This document shows, piece by piece, positions 1 through 13,200 of a stretch of 64,000 bases of DNA. Position 1 is the first letter of the stretch. Every line of letters starts with the position of its first letter. This DNA comes from Homarus americanus (lineage: Eukaryota > Arthropoda > Malacostraca > Decapoda > Nephropidae): positions 4,497,384 to 4,561,383 of the forward strand of contig NW_024735503.1 of NCBI RefSeq assembly GCF_018991925.1. Reading direction: 5' to 3'. Both the position numbers and the translations under genes were made by a program. The notes under the pieces were generated by a model, which made no database searches, was not told where the DNA came from, and saw only the letters and a program-made list of their open reading frames with translations.

Positions 1-1139
1 CTAGGACACTTCACGGTGATCTCACAACATTCTCGACACTTTATGGCAACTAATTTTATGTAGCATCTTAATGAGTCATTTACATACAGTTTAACACCTT
101 CATTTAAGATAAGACTCAACACCAACAAATATACCAAGATTCGAACCCACCTAGGAACGTGTGTGTGTGTGTTATCCTTTTTTGGGGCTTACAGAAAGTC
201 GTAAGTGTCATAACTTTGGTGCAAGATTTCTCACAATGCCAGAATTACCTTAACCATTACATTATTTACAGTCACAAAATTAAAATAGTTATTTTTCATA
301 GATACTACATTAAAGGTACAGAATAATGTAATCTTCCGCCCTCACCCGTCACTCTTCCATGAGCCTCACACAATGTTAATGTCAGAGACCCTTGGTGCTA
401 AACTTTTAGAATTATTTTATCTTTCCATTATTAATCACCCAACAAACTTGTTCTTTTAGATTCTCTGAAGGTTCTATCTCTTTGAAGTTTCTTAAGTGAG
501 TCGTCAACATGCACTCTCACAGTTGTCGGGGAAAAAAATGTTACGGACGAATTTCTGAAAATGTGAACCTAACACACAAACATACACATGTGTGTCCACG
601 TTCTCACATTTTCAATAACCAGAGAGGATGCAACTGTCGCGGCTTCACCACTCGCCTACCGAGGAAATTTGAAGAAGATCCGAGTCCTTGAGACGTTCTT
701 GTGTGGATCGCGAGCTTTGGTGGTCCGTGGGGAGGGAAACATTTTAAATTCATGATGGACTAAACCTGGAAAAGCAGGCGATGTGGTGCAGTTCTGTGTA
801 TGTTCCGTCTTCGTATCTATTTCTTCCCACTTCCCTATTTACTGTACTCGAGCGAGGGAGCATCTTATCCTTTGAGTAAAGCGCATATCTTTCCCTCTCT
901 CTCCCTAATACACATGCTCTCATATTTTTGGATTACCTGAAGGTTAGTCCCCCCCCCCCCAGCTAGTTACACCTGATAACTAAACGCCCTAACTCTTCCT
1001 TAGGGGTTAGGGTAAATTATGTAAAGTCATGTTAGGTTAGGTACAGAAAGCGTTAACGTGTGTTTGCTGTTGCTGATATTGTCCTGACTATATAAACAAA
1101 GTCAACGAGGGTATTGCAGATCATAAGGGAAAGAAATCC
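1..1139. other. non-genic sequence, no gene seen
   Basis: AT-rich sequence without a convincing coding frame. It holds a short (GT)n tract near 160-172 and a run of twelve C at 949-960. The 60-residue open frame at 509-691 has no recognisable domain and no splice context. Confidence 0.5.
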
Positions 1140-1775
1140 TTAGAATCGAAAACAGAGGAAGCTGGATCCTTGTTGGTTGCCAAACTACTGTAGAGCAAGT
1201 TGGGAGAGATTCTCACTTAGACTGAAGAAGTAGCCGATAGGATAAAGGGAGTAGTTAAGAAGAGCTATGCTCAGGTTGCAGCCGGGTCACAGAAGATGAC
1301 TGAGACAAATGTAAGATCCGAGCAGGTGTTACAGCAGCCAGGGTCTCTAGTGAAGAGTGTTGAAAAGATTAGAACCAGTAGACCTACTGATATGGGAGAG
1401 GTGGAACGCCAGGATCGGCTCGACCGCAGGAACAATTTATCGTGTTTGGAGTCCCTGAGAGTCAGTCAGAAGAAGCTGAACGTAAAAAATCACACGACAA
1501 GATGAAGTTACAGGATATCTGTACAGAGGCTCTCAACCTGTCAGCTACTCCTCATGAGGTGAAGAGGCGACAGATGCTGGAGAATAGCCCCGCCCCCTCA
1601 GCTCAGCTCAGGATGATACCATTAGAGAATGAGGAATTTATCCTGCAGGCCAAAAACCTGGCAGGGATAGCAGCAATTCGGAACATATTCAAAAGTCCAG
1701 ATCGCAAGACAGTACAGAGGGAACAACACAAAGAACTAATAAGCTTGAAGCAGAAGAGAGCGATTCGATCATAAA
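1140..1775 (+). pseudogene. LINE ORF1-like relic, frameshifted
   Basis: Two overlapping frames (from about 1296, then 1442-1774) read as one decayed protein. A basic stretch ending R-R-N-N-L is followed, after a one-base shift near 1440, by F-G-V-P-E-S and then a K/E-rich region with L-E-N-E-E-F. The R-R-N-N-L then F-G-V-P-E-S signature is typical of ORF1-like proteins of invertebrate non-LTR retrotransposons (CR1/L2-like or L1-like). No reverse transcriptase follows, so this is a truncated, dead copy. The family call rests on motif memory, not on a search. Confidence 0.6.
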
Positions 1776-1939
1776 CGCGGACGGACTTGGTGGGTTATAT
1801 ATACAAAGAACTTTAAGATAGATACTTATATAGAACAGGACTAAGAACAGAAGAATATAAGTATATAAGTATAGAAAGGAAGAATAAATAGAGTAAATCT
1901 GAAGTAAGGAAAAACGGACCCTTACACCAGTACAGGACC

Positions 1940-2165
1940 AGTCACGCCCCCCACCCAGGAGGCGCGCACCGTGTAATCCTCACATACCCTATCCTCACCA
2001 CATGACTTCACTGTGATCATCACACACTCTGTGAACCTCACACATCTTGTGATATCACACTGATCCTCATACACCCCGTGATCCTCACACTATGATCCTC
2101 ACATGCTCCGTGATCTCTACACACCCTGAGGGTAATCATCACATACCCTGTGATCCAGGAAGTCC
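1940..2165. repeat. degenerate tandem repeat (GTGATCCTCACAC-like)
   Basis: The motif GTGATCCTCACACACCCT, with variants, recurs about ten times with irregular spacing of roughly 18-25 bases. It is a decayed minisatellite. The minus-strand frame across it is a by-product of the repeat. Confidence 0.6.
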
Positions 2166-4199
2166 ATTCTGCATCACGATAGCAAGAATTTAACGCGGGC
2201 AAAGAGTGAGTTTCGGCAGAAGAGGCCGCCACCTCATGGCCTTCAACCCCCAGCATTGTTCACTACTACACCTATGTATACCCTGGTAGGCGGTGACTTT
2301 ATACTGATTGTGCGGGAACCTTCCTATCTGCCCGGTAATGAAAATAGTAAAACCAATTCTTGTTTATAGAAACATTCCTGAAATATTTTGTCAGTGTGGA
2401 AGTATGGTGCAACACTGCATTTCCTTCCGATATTTCGATGAGCTTTCAATGAATCATATAATTATGAGGACGTTATTTTGGAACCTGATCAGACCGACTT
2501 ACGACTTGATAATACGACGTGATCTTCAACTGGTGAAAATATAAGGTTTCGAGGACCGAGGTGACCCGCTACGTTTAAAGATTAAAGATACGGATATCTT
2601 AGAAATACAACATTTAAATGACATTACGTTACGGAAATATAAAAATTAAAATCGATGCTTTTGATATTTTCATAATGGATTCATTAAAATTGCTTTTGAT
2701 AAAATTAAGCTAATTGATTATGGAAGTCCATCTATTGGAGAAGTACGACTTGTCTGGACAAGTCTAGTGACTAAAAGACACATGTAAACAAGTCCCGTTT
2801 TCTCTGACGGGGGTGAACAGTGTTGCCATTTCGTAAATAACGTTGTTTACTGGACGAAGTGAAAGATCATCCTGACTGTTTTTACTTCTTCTATCTAAAA
2901 ATTCCCTAATCCTCGCTTTAAACTGCTTAATGAACATATAAAATAACGTTTGTAGTTTCGGATGCATAAATTTGCGCGCTGCCTGTTTAACCTTGCGTCG
3001 TTGTCAATGAAGTATGCGAAAAATCTTATGTTGTGACGTACAGTAATGTCAAAGAAAATTGTGGTGTAAATTCATATGAATCACAGAATTTGGGTAAATG
3101 CCAGATATATGAAAACCAACATTAGTAATTTGTGTATACAGTATTCATTCATTCTTCTGATGATACTGTACTGTTTTGTGAAGGCACTACACAATTTTGT
3201 AGAGATACTATTCGTTAATCAAATAAAAGTATAGTACACCAATAATTTATCTCAAAAAGACAGATAGACAAAACTACTGAGCGTGTTATTTTACACTGAA
3301 AGTCAAGGAAAAAATCGTCAAAAATTATTGATCGTAGAGTGGTTGGTGGTGACGCTACACCAATATTATAGACAACACTTTATGTGAAAGGAAAATACCA
3401 CACAGGGATGTATTTAAAACATAAGACAAATTTTACAACTTGTTAATATTTCGTAAGGGAAAAAAACACTTTAATTACGGCGTATTTTCCCAAGCTGCTT
3501 AACTAAAACAGCTTGTGTATAATGTTACACTGGCATAATAATTGGTTAAAGAACTGCGAATTATTTTCAAAAGACCAATCCATGAGCCCCAACTGTATCA
3601 CAGTGTGTAATTAAAGCGTAATAGTTTCTGCGCAATGCAGCAGGCCAAATAAAAATGCAAAGTATTTTCCGGTGACGCACGACACGACATCGAGTTCAAC
3701 AATAATCGTGTTGTAACACCACACATTAAAAAATAATTATCTTCGTCTGTGTAACTCAGTGTTCTGGCTTATGATCAGTTAGTTCAAAGACGAAAATATT
3801 GAGGAAGTAAAAAGAAAGAGGGGGGTTTTCTAGAGACTTCTTAACAAATCCAATAGATAATATGGAACCAGAGTATATTTCACACTGAGATGTAAGAGCC
3901 TGTTAATTTAAGCAGCTTATCGTAAATTAATAAAACGTTATGTAAGGAGTTAATGCATGGGAATGCAGTACTGGTAGTTTTGCATCAGATGATTAAATCC
4001 AATGGTTGGCATCTGGCAACACTGCAGAGGGCGCAGCTGCCGGATCGATGGCCTTGAAGCTGTTCGAGACGCAGATCGTCTCTCTTTCCATTGTCGCCTA
4101 AATTCTATGTAACTTTTGGTGTACATGTTGATCTTCCTGTGGCACTCAAATGTTATTTATAGTATTTATAGATTTTCATATCGAGGTGTTGTATATCTT
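2166..4199. other. intergenic, no gene seen
   Basis: AT-rich sequence with only short, unconvincing open frames (for example 2308-2544 + and 2764-2967 -). I see no paired terminal repeats or domain signatures. GC content rises after about 4010, ahead of the candidate first exon. Confidence 0.4.
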
Positions 4200-4415
4200 A
4201 ATTAATGTGACATGGACGAAGAAAATTCAAAAATAGAAAATCCAGCGATTATTAGTCTCGAACTACAGTTGTGAGGACATAGCGCGCCCAAACAAACCAG
4301 CGGAATTGCTCATACTAATTTTCGAGATTTAATGGTTATTGTACGTTGGTAGTGACTGAACTTGACACGGTGGATTCTGAACAAGCCTAAAATGGAACAG
4401 AACACCATCTCATAG
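4200..4415 (+). promoter_or_regulatory. candidate promoter/5' non-coding exon of the SQ-repeat gene
   Basis: A locally CpG-richer stretch ends in an excellent splice donor, CATAG|GTAAGA, with GT at 4416-4417. A non-coding first exon here could splice to 8153 and then 10230. The only support is the donor quality, the composition and the position upstream of a gene that needs a 5' exon. No TATA or initiator element is convincing. Confidence 0.25.
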
Positions 4416-7400
4416 GTAAGAATGAGCTGCCTTGATTACTAGACGTTAGTTTGAAGTAGTGGGTGATATTGGCGGGGTATGGCGGTGAGTGGCGGCTGGT
4501 GCTGTCTGCCACCACCACAACACAGCATGGCGCTTTGTTTACCTCCGTCACTACTGGCGCATCCCCGGCCCCCCAACCATACACCTGCCACATACATACA
4601 TACACACTAGATGATACAGCTGCCTTACTAATGTACACATCGGCGACACCACTCTACCACAGTGGTGTTGGTGACAGGTGTAGGCAAGAGGTCATACAGG
4701 CCACTGATGTACAGGCACACAACTTTCCCTCGCTCCCTCAATATACATAACCTTTCACTACTGTATAGAGTTGATATAGGAGCTGTATAGTGATTCAAAA
4801 CATGCTTTGTGTTATTGGTTTGTTAATAGGGGTTCCTTGCATACTTTGTTTTGCTTGGAATATAGAACTTTGAGAAAATGGTTGAGTTTTGATGTCACCA
4901 TTAGGGTTACCAGTTGTAAATCAGAATATAATTAACGCTGTGCATGGTGATCGAATGTAGGAAATCAGTTACAGGGAAATGTCACTATAAAGTCACTCTA
5001 TAACTAACTGGTAGAGGCAACTTTACAATGAAATATAAGTTCATTTTACAGCCTAAATGTGACATAACCAAAGAAAATATTCAAAATCTAACTTCCCAAA
5101 CCCCAACCTAAACCAACATTGGCCAATCAAACCTAACCTAACCTAACCTACCTTGTTAATGGTATTTATAAGTAAAATGTGGCTTTTTTTTTCAAACTAA
5201 AGTTATGACTTTTTTCCTGTGACATTATTTCCATTCAACTGATGGGTTAAGCTCAAATGTTTCATACATATACACAAATAAAATTAGTTTTACTTTAACA
5301 CAGTTCATGTACAACAAGCTTTTCGTAGTCAAACATGAAAGATTTTTACCTTGGACAATAATTCTGGTTCACAAAACTATACTGTGTCATGCTGCTTTCT
5401 TCAAACACACACAGACACAAACATGAATACTGCTACTTTTGGAATATGCTGCTGAAATCACAATAAACACTTCTTATCAATTCTGCACTACTTTGAGGAG
5501 AATTTTGTTGTTATCATCTTGAACTGTAGTGATAATTAGTATACATGTACAAAGATAGAAAAATTTCCAAGCATTTTAAATCCGTATGACCCAAACAGAG
5601 CTCACTGAAATATGACCTGACCTTTGCCAAAATTCAAAGTTTGTGTCCTTTTGTTTATTAATACTGTATAGAGAAATGGAGATTATAGCAATTTAAAGCT
5701 TGTTTTATAGAACTACTTACCTAATGTATAAGGAAAGGCTTGCATGTACAAAAAGAATAGGTAAACAAGGCACATACTATATCAATTACTTTATCTTGTC
5801 AACTTGTCATAGCAATTTAGTTTGGATAGAGTTTCCAGTATGTTCCGTACAGATCAGCTGTATCTTCTTTTTTACCGTCTTAAACAGTTTTTCTCCACAA
5901 GTAGGTCACATTTCCTGAATTGTAAAGTGGACTTTACTGTACATACACTAATTTAAAGCATTGCCATGTAGTTGATGACAAAGGATTGTTATGGTCATTT
6001 GATATTTAATACTGTATATTATTTTTTGAAGAATGTATAATATTTCTTGTTTTCTTTACCTTAGCAGATATCTAGTCTTTAAAGTTTTATATGTTGACAC
6101 TTCTGAATTTTACTGTTATTGAGAGGATGTTGTTTGGTGTCTCTCATCTATCAGTTTAAAGATTTATAAATTACAGTAAAGGTATGAAGCTAATTTCCTC
6201 ATAATTAATCATTTTTTATTAAAGAAATTGTGAAATATGTTAAGTGCATGTTGTGAAATAAATTATACTGTATGAAAGTTTATGTAGTGTATAGTATACA
6301 TTACTAGCAGTGGATTATTTTTATAGCTAACTGAGGCAACCCATGCTTTGTGTTGACAAGCTTTTGGGTTTGATTTCAGGGTTCCCAGGAACTTTGCACT
6401 TGTATGACTGAGACATACAGCAGAAATTCAGTAAAACTGGAGATGATACAGGTATCTCCCCTGGCTTCCAAAGGCTGAGAGCTGTGAGTCGAATTCACTA
6501 TGCCTTCTGTGCTCTCACCTCACAACTCCGGTAGACTATAACACAGGCCTCTGACTCACCAGACCAGTTACCAGTTGTTCCTTCTGCTTGGATGTGGCTC
6601 AGCTGTGTTTTATTTGCAGCAGCTATGTCTGTTTTTATTTATTTGTTTTTAAATATACCAGGTAATTATTTTATTTAGAGAATTTGTCAGAGGCTAAACT
6701 GGTTGCACCTCATTCCTGAATTATTGTAGTATTCTTTGGGTGTATTTTGCTGCAAGTGCCTTTAATAAATTTTAATGACAAATTGAGGGATTAATTGAGA
6801 GAAGCACAATTGGGTATTTGCATCACCTGGCATCTGTGCATATTTCCCAATTTTCCCACAACATTAACCTCATGGGATTTTTAAGTTCCCTTAGGGCTTT
6901 CTGAAATGGAAGGCCAGGAAATATCTGTTTCAGGAGTCCAAACTTGAAATCTTCCCTTAGGGTATATAGTACTATATACAGTAACTATAGGCCTTGTCAT
7001 GGAGTATATGAGAATCCTTCAGAGGATCTGACAGCCTGTTAACTTTGGCTGGGTGGATCTATGAGAACAATGGATTCTTCTAAGTTACCTTGGCCATCCA
7101 TTTTAGGGAGGCATTTATGGGTGATTTTCACATGGGTATGCTGGTCTATAAGGCTGCATTTTAGGACCTTTTTAGAAGAGATATTAAGAGTATGCTCTCT
7201 TTGAAGCAGTACTACTCATATCCAAGGGTTTTAAATATCAGAACTTCATATGATAGGGGTGGCCTTAGACTATGTGACATTGATATAGAGGTGATCCCAG
7301 CCCCAGTGAAGAAAAGCAGGAAAAGTCTTACAGTGCATATTCTTTGGTTCTTCACTGTTTTGAGTCAATCTGTTGGAGTTTCAGTGTTGTCAGTGAAGCA

Positions 7401-8152
7401 AACTCTTGGTGTAAGTCTTGGATAGAATAATCTTCTGGCATAGAGATCAGATAGGAATTTTCATTCACTCTTTCTGAACACTTATTCATAGTTATGTTTG
7501 TAAGCAAATTATGTACAGTATTAACATTCACTGAATGTTAGCCATAGGTGTTAGTGTGGAACTCAAGAGCCTTGCAAGTTTCATGATGAAGGCCATTGGA
7601 CTCACCCAGCTGGGCTGCATCCTTGTAGGCACAAGGCCTTAGAGAATTGTGTTGTCTTTGCCTTCCTACAGTATAAGTGAAGTATAAACATTAGTGAGAT
7701 AGAATATCTAGATGGTCCTTTAGTGCATCTAGGAGCTTGTGGTGCTATTTATGGGTTCCTAGGATGAAGTCTCACTGATGCATGTAGTTGATGCATCTGT
7801 CATTCCATCTCTACTAGCTGGTTTGAGTGAACACGAGTTGCCTGAACATCATTGTCACGTAGAAATTATTCTCAAATTCCATTTTATGACCAGCTTAAAC
7901 CAGGTAACCTCCTTCCTCCCTAGTGATACTGAAGCAAGCTAGTAACTGAAGGGTGATTGAACCCTGGGCTTGTAGTGAAAGTTTGCTTGGGTTGGTTGCA
8001 GGGTGGTGTAAACTCTCAGCTTTTGGCAATTGGCTCAACAGTGAATTTTGATGTAGTACATAAGTTGCTTCAAGCAATGATACAGTATTTATGAAATTGG
8101 GTAAAGTAGTTGCATGTAGTGATAGATGATTTCTAAACATTTTACATTTCAG
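4416..8152 (+). other. probable intron or upstream non-coding sequence
   Basis: About 3.7 kb without a supported gene. It holds an arthropod-telomere-like (CCTAA)n tract near 5129-5152. Small open frames at 4463, 5700 and 7192 lack domain content and look like chance. Confidence 0.35.
5129..5152. repeat. interstitial telomere-like (CCTAA)n
   Basis: Three to four units of CCTAA stand in tandem, the complement of the TTAGG repeat found at most arthropod telomeres. The tract is far too short to be a telomere. Similar short GGTTA runs lie at 31300-31322, followed by GACTA units. Confidence 0.6.
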
Positions 8153-8230
8153 ATTACTACACCTGATTTCACATGAAGTGATTATATAAGGCTGTATCAA
8201 GGAGATTTTTACATAATGGACAATACAGAG
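8153..8230 (+). CDS. candidate small upstream coding exon of the SQ-repeat gene
   Basis: An acceptor (TTTTACATTTCAG, ending 8152) and a donor (GAG|GTTAGT, GT at 8231) bound a 78-base exon. It contains ATG at 8216 in a good initiation context (A at -3, G at +4) and reads M-D-N-T-E in phase 0. The next acceptor at 10229 opens a phase-0 exon starting GTT ATG, so the two join without a frame break. The ATG at 10233 has a weaker context (C at +4). The model adds six residues to the N terminus. It rests on splice signals only. Confidence 0.35.
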
Positions 8231-9044
8231 GTTAGTTCTCTATACAGTACAATATTTTATAATTATGATAATGTATAACCTAGCCACACAAAAGTTATTG
8301 ATATGAATATTAAAGAGAATATATTTGCTAATTATTGTATTATTTATTTTGAGTATGAATTAACAAATCATATGCAGAACAAGCAGAAAAGGTTTATTGC
8401 AGAAATATGAAAACTGTGCACAAGGGGATTGATCCTGGCATCACTTTATAACCGTTTGTTGGGATTGAGCAACTCTGTACTGCATAGCTGTTAACACTAA
8501 GGGAGTTGGATCCTTGGGCCCTAACTTGTAGAACTAGGGTCTAAAAATGAAATACTCTCTCCTGTAAATTAAAAAGTTACATTGTCATGTACCTACATTT
8601 CCAGGGAGAAAGCTGAAGAATTATTGTTGCTAAGCATTGAACATGATCTCTCCAAGCCATTCATTTGTTGGCCACTGACTGCAAGGTGATGTTATCAAGA
8701 TCAGTACTTCAGATCTAGTCACACTGTCACCCAAAGTGGTCCTACTCATCAGCTGTCCTGACATGATGGATCAGAACATCTCTCTTTATGCTACACCCAA
8801 ACTCTTAAAGCCTTCTCCCTTTCTAGTTTACCAAATGACTATCCTTTGTGAGCCTCCCGGTGAAGGTTATCCAGTTTTTAAATTTACATACTTAATTTTT
8901 AGATCTCGGTCACAAGTCAGGGTCTTGGGGTCTGTGTTTTCAATCTATAAACTTACTGGTTTTGCAAGTGTCACAGTCCAGTCATGATTAAAAAATAAAA
9001 TTTCAGAATCAGTCCTCTACTTCTAGTGTAGCCCATAGCTATGT

Positions 9045-9330
9045 GCCTTAAATAGTCTCCCTTCTTCCTTTGGTTTGTGGCTTAGCCAACTGGAACTAAA
9101 TTTCAACATGGCACATTGACCTTGAAATCAAAGATGACGGACAGTAGCCCTGGCACAAAGTGTGCTGATTGGACAATCGCTTCTCATGTAAGACCCTTTG
9201 CCTGTTGAGTGCAACTGTTGCATGTAGTCTACCTCTTCTGAGGCTTACAGTGTAATGGAGATGGATGGGTGATTGGAATTGGACCTTAACAGGTTAACAG
9301 ACCAATTCTGGCTTGCTGTATGGGGGACAG
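9045..9330. repeat. dispersed repeat, diverged copy
   Basis: It shares an ordered set of matching blocks with 28600-28870 in GGA intron 1, such as the CTTCTTCCTTTGG block and the CCTTGAAATCAAAG block, in the same orientation. I saw no terminal repeats, so the class is unknown. Confidence 0.5.
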
Positions 9331-9984
9331 CCTGGAGACTCCAGGCTGTATGTACAGTATTACAAGAACCTCCTGGCTATGGGCTTCATTTTGTACCTGA
9401 CTTGTTTTAAACATTTGATAGTTAAACCATTGTGTGATTTTATAAAATAAATGTGTATCAGTGTTCCTTGCTCATTGACACTTGAAGGCTTGAGATAGTT
9501 GATGTGTGGCATATCTGGGAAGAATGTGAGTGGATAAGTCTGTTTTAAATGCAGGAAAAGGTGATGGAAATTTTTTTATGATATTAATAATTTTATAAAT
9601 TAAATCCTGAATTTTGACCCATAGATTATGTTAATTGGTTTACCATCTGTATTTAAACAGACATGCTTTATGGAGTAACAAATGAGTACAGTACTATAAT
9701 TGTAAAATAAGTTCATTGATAATTTGACTCTTAGATACCCAAGGGTCATGAAATTGGGAATGAATACCAAATAACTTATTACCACTTTTGGATAATTTTC
9801 TGTTCCAGCGTGTGACTAAGATTAGATCAAAGTAATGTTTTGTACAGTGTAGTTTAGTGAAATAATTGCTGCAGTCTCTAGTCTCTGAAAATATTCAGCC
9901 ATTATGTAGTCATCAATAAGATGTTTGCATTTTTATCCAACCAACATGCATTTAGGGCCCACATTAGTGTTCTCAACTATAAAA

Positions 9985-10085
9985 TAAATAATAATAATAA
10001 TAATAAACGGTTTATTAATAGAGTTGCAGCCGGTGGCTGAAAATGTACAAACTTACATGTGATTTAGACATAATGATATACTTTC
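9985..10085 (-). mobile_element. retroelement 3' end with (TTA)n tail
   Basis: A (TAA)n run is followed by AACGGTTTATT, then TGCAGCC and GGCTGAAAAT. The same order occurs at 63576-63665. Read on the minus strand it is ...GGCTGCA..AATAAACCGTT then (TTA)n, which fits the 3' end of a CR1-like LINE, or a SINE sharing its tail, with a built-in AATAAA. Confidence 0.5.
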
Positions 10086-10229
10086 AATACATTTACAGGG
10101 CTGTACAGTACATAAATCAGGAGTTGTTTATTATTTTAACAATAGATGGGATGGTGCTATTCTTATATACTGTACTAGATGATAGTGAGTTGACACATTA
10201 CAATATCTTAAAATTTCTCTGTTTTACAG

Positions 10230-13200
10230 GTTATGCCAGGCACTTCAGAAGGAGGGGGACTGTCTCCCATTAGTGTGGTTGTTACAACTGTTATAACACC
10301 TACTTCCATAACTGCTTCAGAATCTCCTACCAGCTCAGATAACACTAGACGTCGCGTCTCTCCTATCAAACTAGTCGGTGTTGGTGGTTTAGAACGTCAG
10401 AACTACTGCTGTGGTCACTGGTTTCCTTCGTCGAAGAGCTTTCACCGCCACCTGGCAGAGAAAGCCCTTGTGGATCTCACACATGAGATGAAACTAATTG
10501 AGCTGGGAATGTTGAGGTGCGCACACTGTTCCATGTGGGTACATGTAGACAATATGAGTGGTCACCTAAGGAAAAGTCATGGTATCATCAAAGTGAACAA
10601 GACTTCCAAAATAATACCTGGGAATACAGTTAATGAAATTAGTGGGATTAGTGCAGACACATTGAAAACAGGAACAAATTTTGTAATAAAGGTCAGTGGC
10701 CAGTCTGCTGTGAGATCTTCTAATGGTGAGATATCCAGTTCTATGGCAAATTCCAGCACTGTAAAGCTGGTGACAACTTCTAGTGGTAGCTTATATCATA
10801 AAGTGCATCAGCTTCAACATGCTGCCACCACTGGCATGGGTAAGGTCATTGTGCATAAATCAACACCAACCTCTGTACCTGTGGTCAGTAGGGGACCAAG
10901 AATAGTTATGAAATCTGTTGGACGAAAAAATGTTATTCCTTTGGGCAGTACCTCCAAGGGACTTTCGCTGCCAAAGAGTTCTCAGGCAGTATCGACCGCA
11001 GCAACTACAGCGAGAAATATAAATGGCCTCACTACAGTACAGATCACAGGAGGAAACATGACAGTATTAAACAATACGAGAGAGAAAACATCATCCACCA
11101 AATCTGTGGTGTCACATGATGGGTTATCAAATATGAATGGGCAGAGTTTTAAATTTATTAAAAAGATTGCAAATGTAAAGACAAAAAATAAAACTCTTGA
11201 TTCCCAACCTACAGATGCCAGCCCCAGCACTGAGTTACCACTTAGTGCAAAAACCAAAGAGAAAGGAAAAGTCTCAGCAAATGGAGAAACTGCAGCTCTA
11301 AAACCTTCACAGGTAAAGAAAAGTCGTAAACAAGTGTTAAAACCCAGTATACCAGATGTGAGCTATGATGCAAACACATCCTTGAATGTCAACGGAAAAA
11401 TTAAGAAAAGGGGAAAGAAACAATCGGCTGAGGCAGAATTATTCAATGCTGAAAAAGTGAATAGTGGTAATCCCTCTGTAAACCATAAAGGACACAGAAG
11501 AAAATCGAGGGAAGCTCCTGACTCTGAGAATTATACCCCAAAAACATCAAGACAGACTTCCAAGGGTGTTAGGGGAGGGTTGAAGAAGAAGAAGAGAGGA
11601 CCCGGTCGGCCTCGTAAGATACGCATAGATGAAACCCCAGATCTGTCTGAAATAGATTCTCTTTTTGATGAGGTTAATAAAGAAGACTTGGAAAATGAGC
11701 CGGTTCTAAAGACAAAGAAAGAGGAAGAAAATGTCCCAACTGTTGAACTTGATCTGTTTACTCTCCCTTCCCTCAATGAACAGGTGTCTGTATTACTTAC
11801 TGAACCTCAAAACCCAAACTTTAAAGTGTATGCGAGTATGGATGCCATCTTTGTGGGGGATTCTGCATTAGGGGATGTTACAAACCAAATAGGGTATGTA
11901 ACAGATGCTAACAATGTTGTTTATGTTAACCCAAGTCACTTCCTCTTCCCCAATGTTGAAGATCTGGAAAACTTTGTACCTAGTCCAATATTGACTATGA
12001 AAGGAAGCAAGGTTGGTTTTACTCCAGTGAGACAAATGTGGAAACTTAATGCAAACAAAGCCCATACACCAGTTGTTCTAAGAGATAATAAATTTATAAC
12101 TTTAAATGTTTCTAAAGAAGCCTCAAAAGAGTCTAATTGTGATGTAGGTTCTGAAAAAGTATGTTTGGATGATAGAGAATCTCAAGTCGCTTCTGTTTCT
12201 CTGAGACAGAATGGAAAGGAGAAGCTTGTAAAAGATACAAATGTTGATGCCAATCAGACTGAAAACGTTTTGAATGTAAAACCACTCAGAATAGTAAAGT
12301 CTGATGTTGGTCAAGATACTGATTGTACCAAAAATGTCATTACATCTAAAGTGAGTGGTACCAGTGAAACTGAAACATCATCTCGTATAACAAAGGAAAT
12401 AAAGGCTTTGTTGAGTCCTAAAAGAAGAGATCTGAGAAGAAGGACTAGTTCACAATCAAGAGATGGGAAAGAGGAGGAAAAAGCCATTAAGTGTTCTGAA
12501 GAAAGCCTCCCTGTACTGTCATCTGTAGGGGATATTTCTTTGATTGGCAAAGGTTCACCTGGATTAAATCAAAGTACGGATGATGACTCCCAGTCCAAGA
12601 TGCAGAGTAATATAATTTTTACTCAGGAAGTGATATCAGAAGGCTCAAAATCCCCAGTAATATTACAGAAGACATCAGTTTCTTCTTCAGTTGTAACTGA
12701 AGCTTTAGAGTTGCCCAACATATCAGATATGGAGGAGACTACCCAAAAGGAGGAGGTTCAAAATTCGGTAACACCTTGTAAACTCAACTCTGAAAGTACT
12801 TTAGAACTAGAAACACCTCTGTGCTTTTCTCAATTCAAGTCAGGAAACACATTAATTGTTCCTCAAGAATTAATGTCGGAAGATTTAGTATTGCCTGTAA
12901 TATCAAAGACAAAACAAACACCTTCACCATGTAATAACATTAATAATGACGCTTTGATAGTTGGTTTTAAAGAAAATGAAACGGAAGAAGCATTAAAACA
13001 TTTATCCCAGTCTGAAATGAACCACATCAGCCCTGTAGCAGATTTAGATACACCGAAGAAAAAAGACATGCCAAGGAGGAGGAGGAGGAGATCAAGGACA
13101 AAATCCGCAGACACAGTTGGCAGATCTATGGAAACTCGGCAAGGTGCAGAGTCTGGTTGTAATGATAAGGATGATTTAAGACATTCCAGAAGAAAAACTA

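Larger units (their letters stand above)
8231..10229 (+). other. probable intron, with repeat fragments
   Basis: This is the intron implied by the donor at 8231 and the acceptor TTTTACAG ending at 10229. It holds a diverged dispersed repeat at about 9045-9330 and a retroelement tail at 9985-10085. An in-frame stop just upstream of the acceptor shows that the large reading frame cannot extend into it unspliced. Confidence 0.4.

Noticed and set aside
5129..5152. A true telomere or chromosome end
   Set aside because: Only three to four CCTAA units, with ordinary sequence on both sides.
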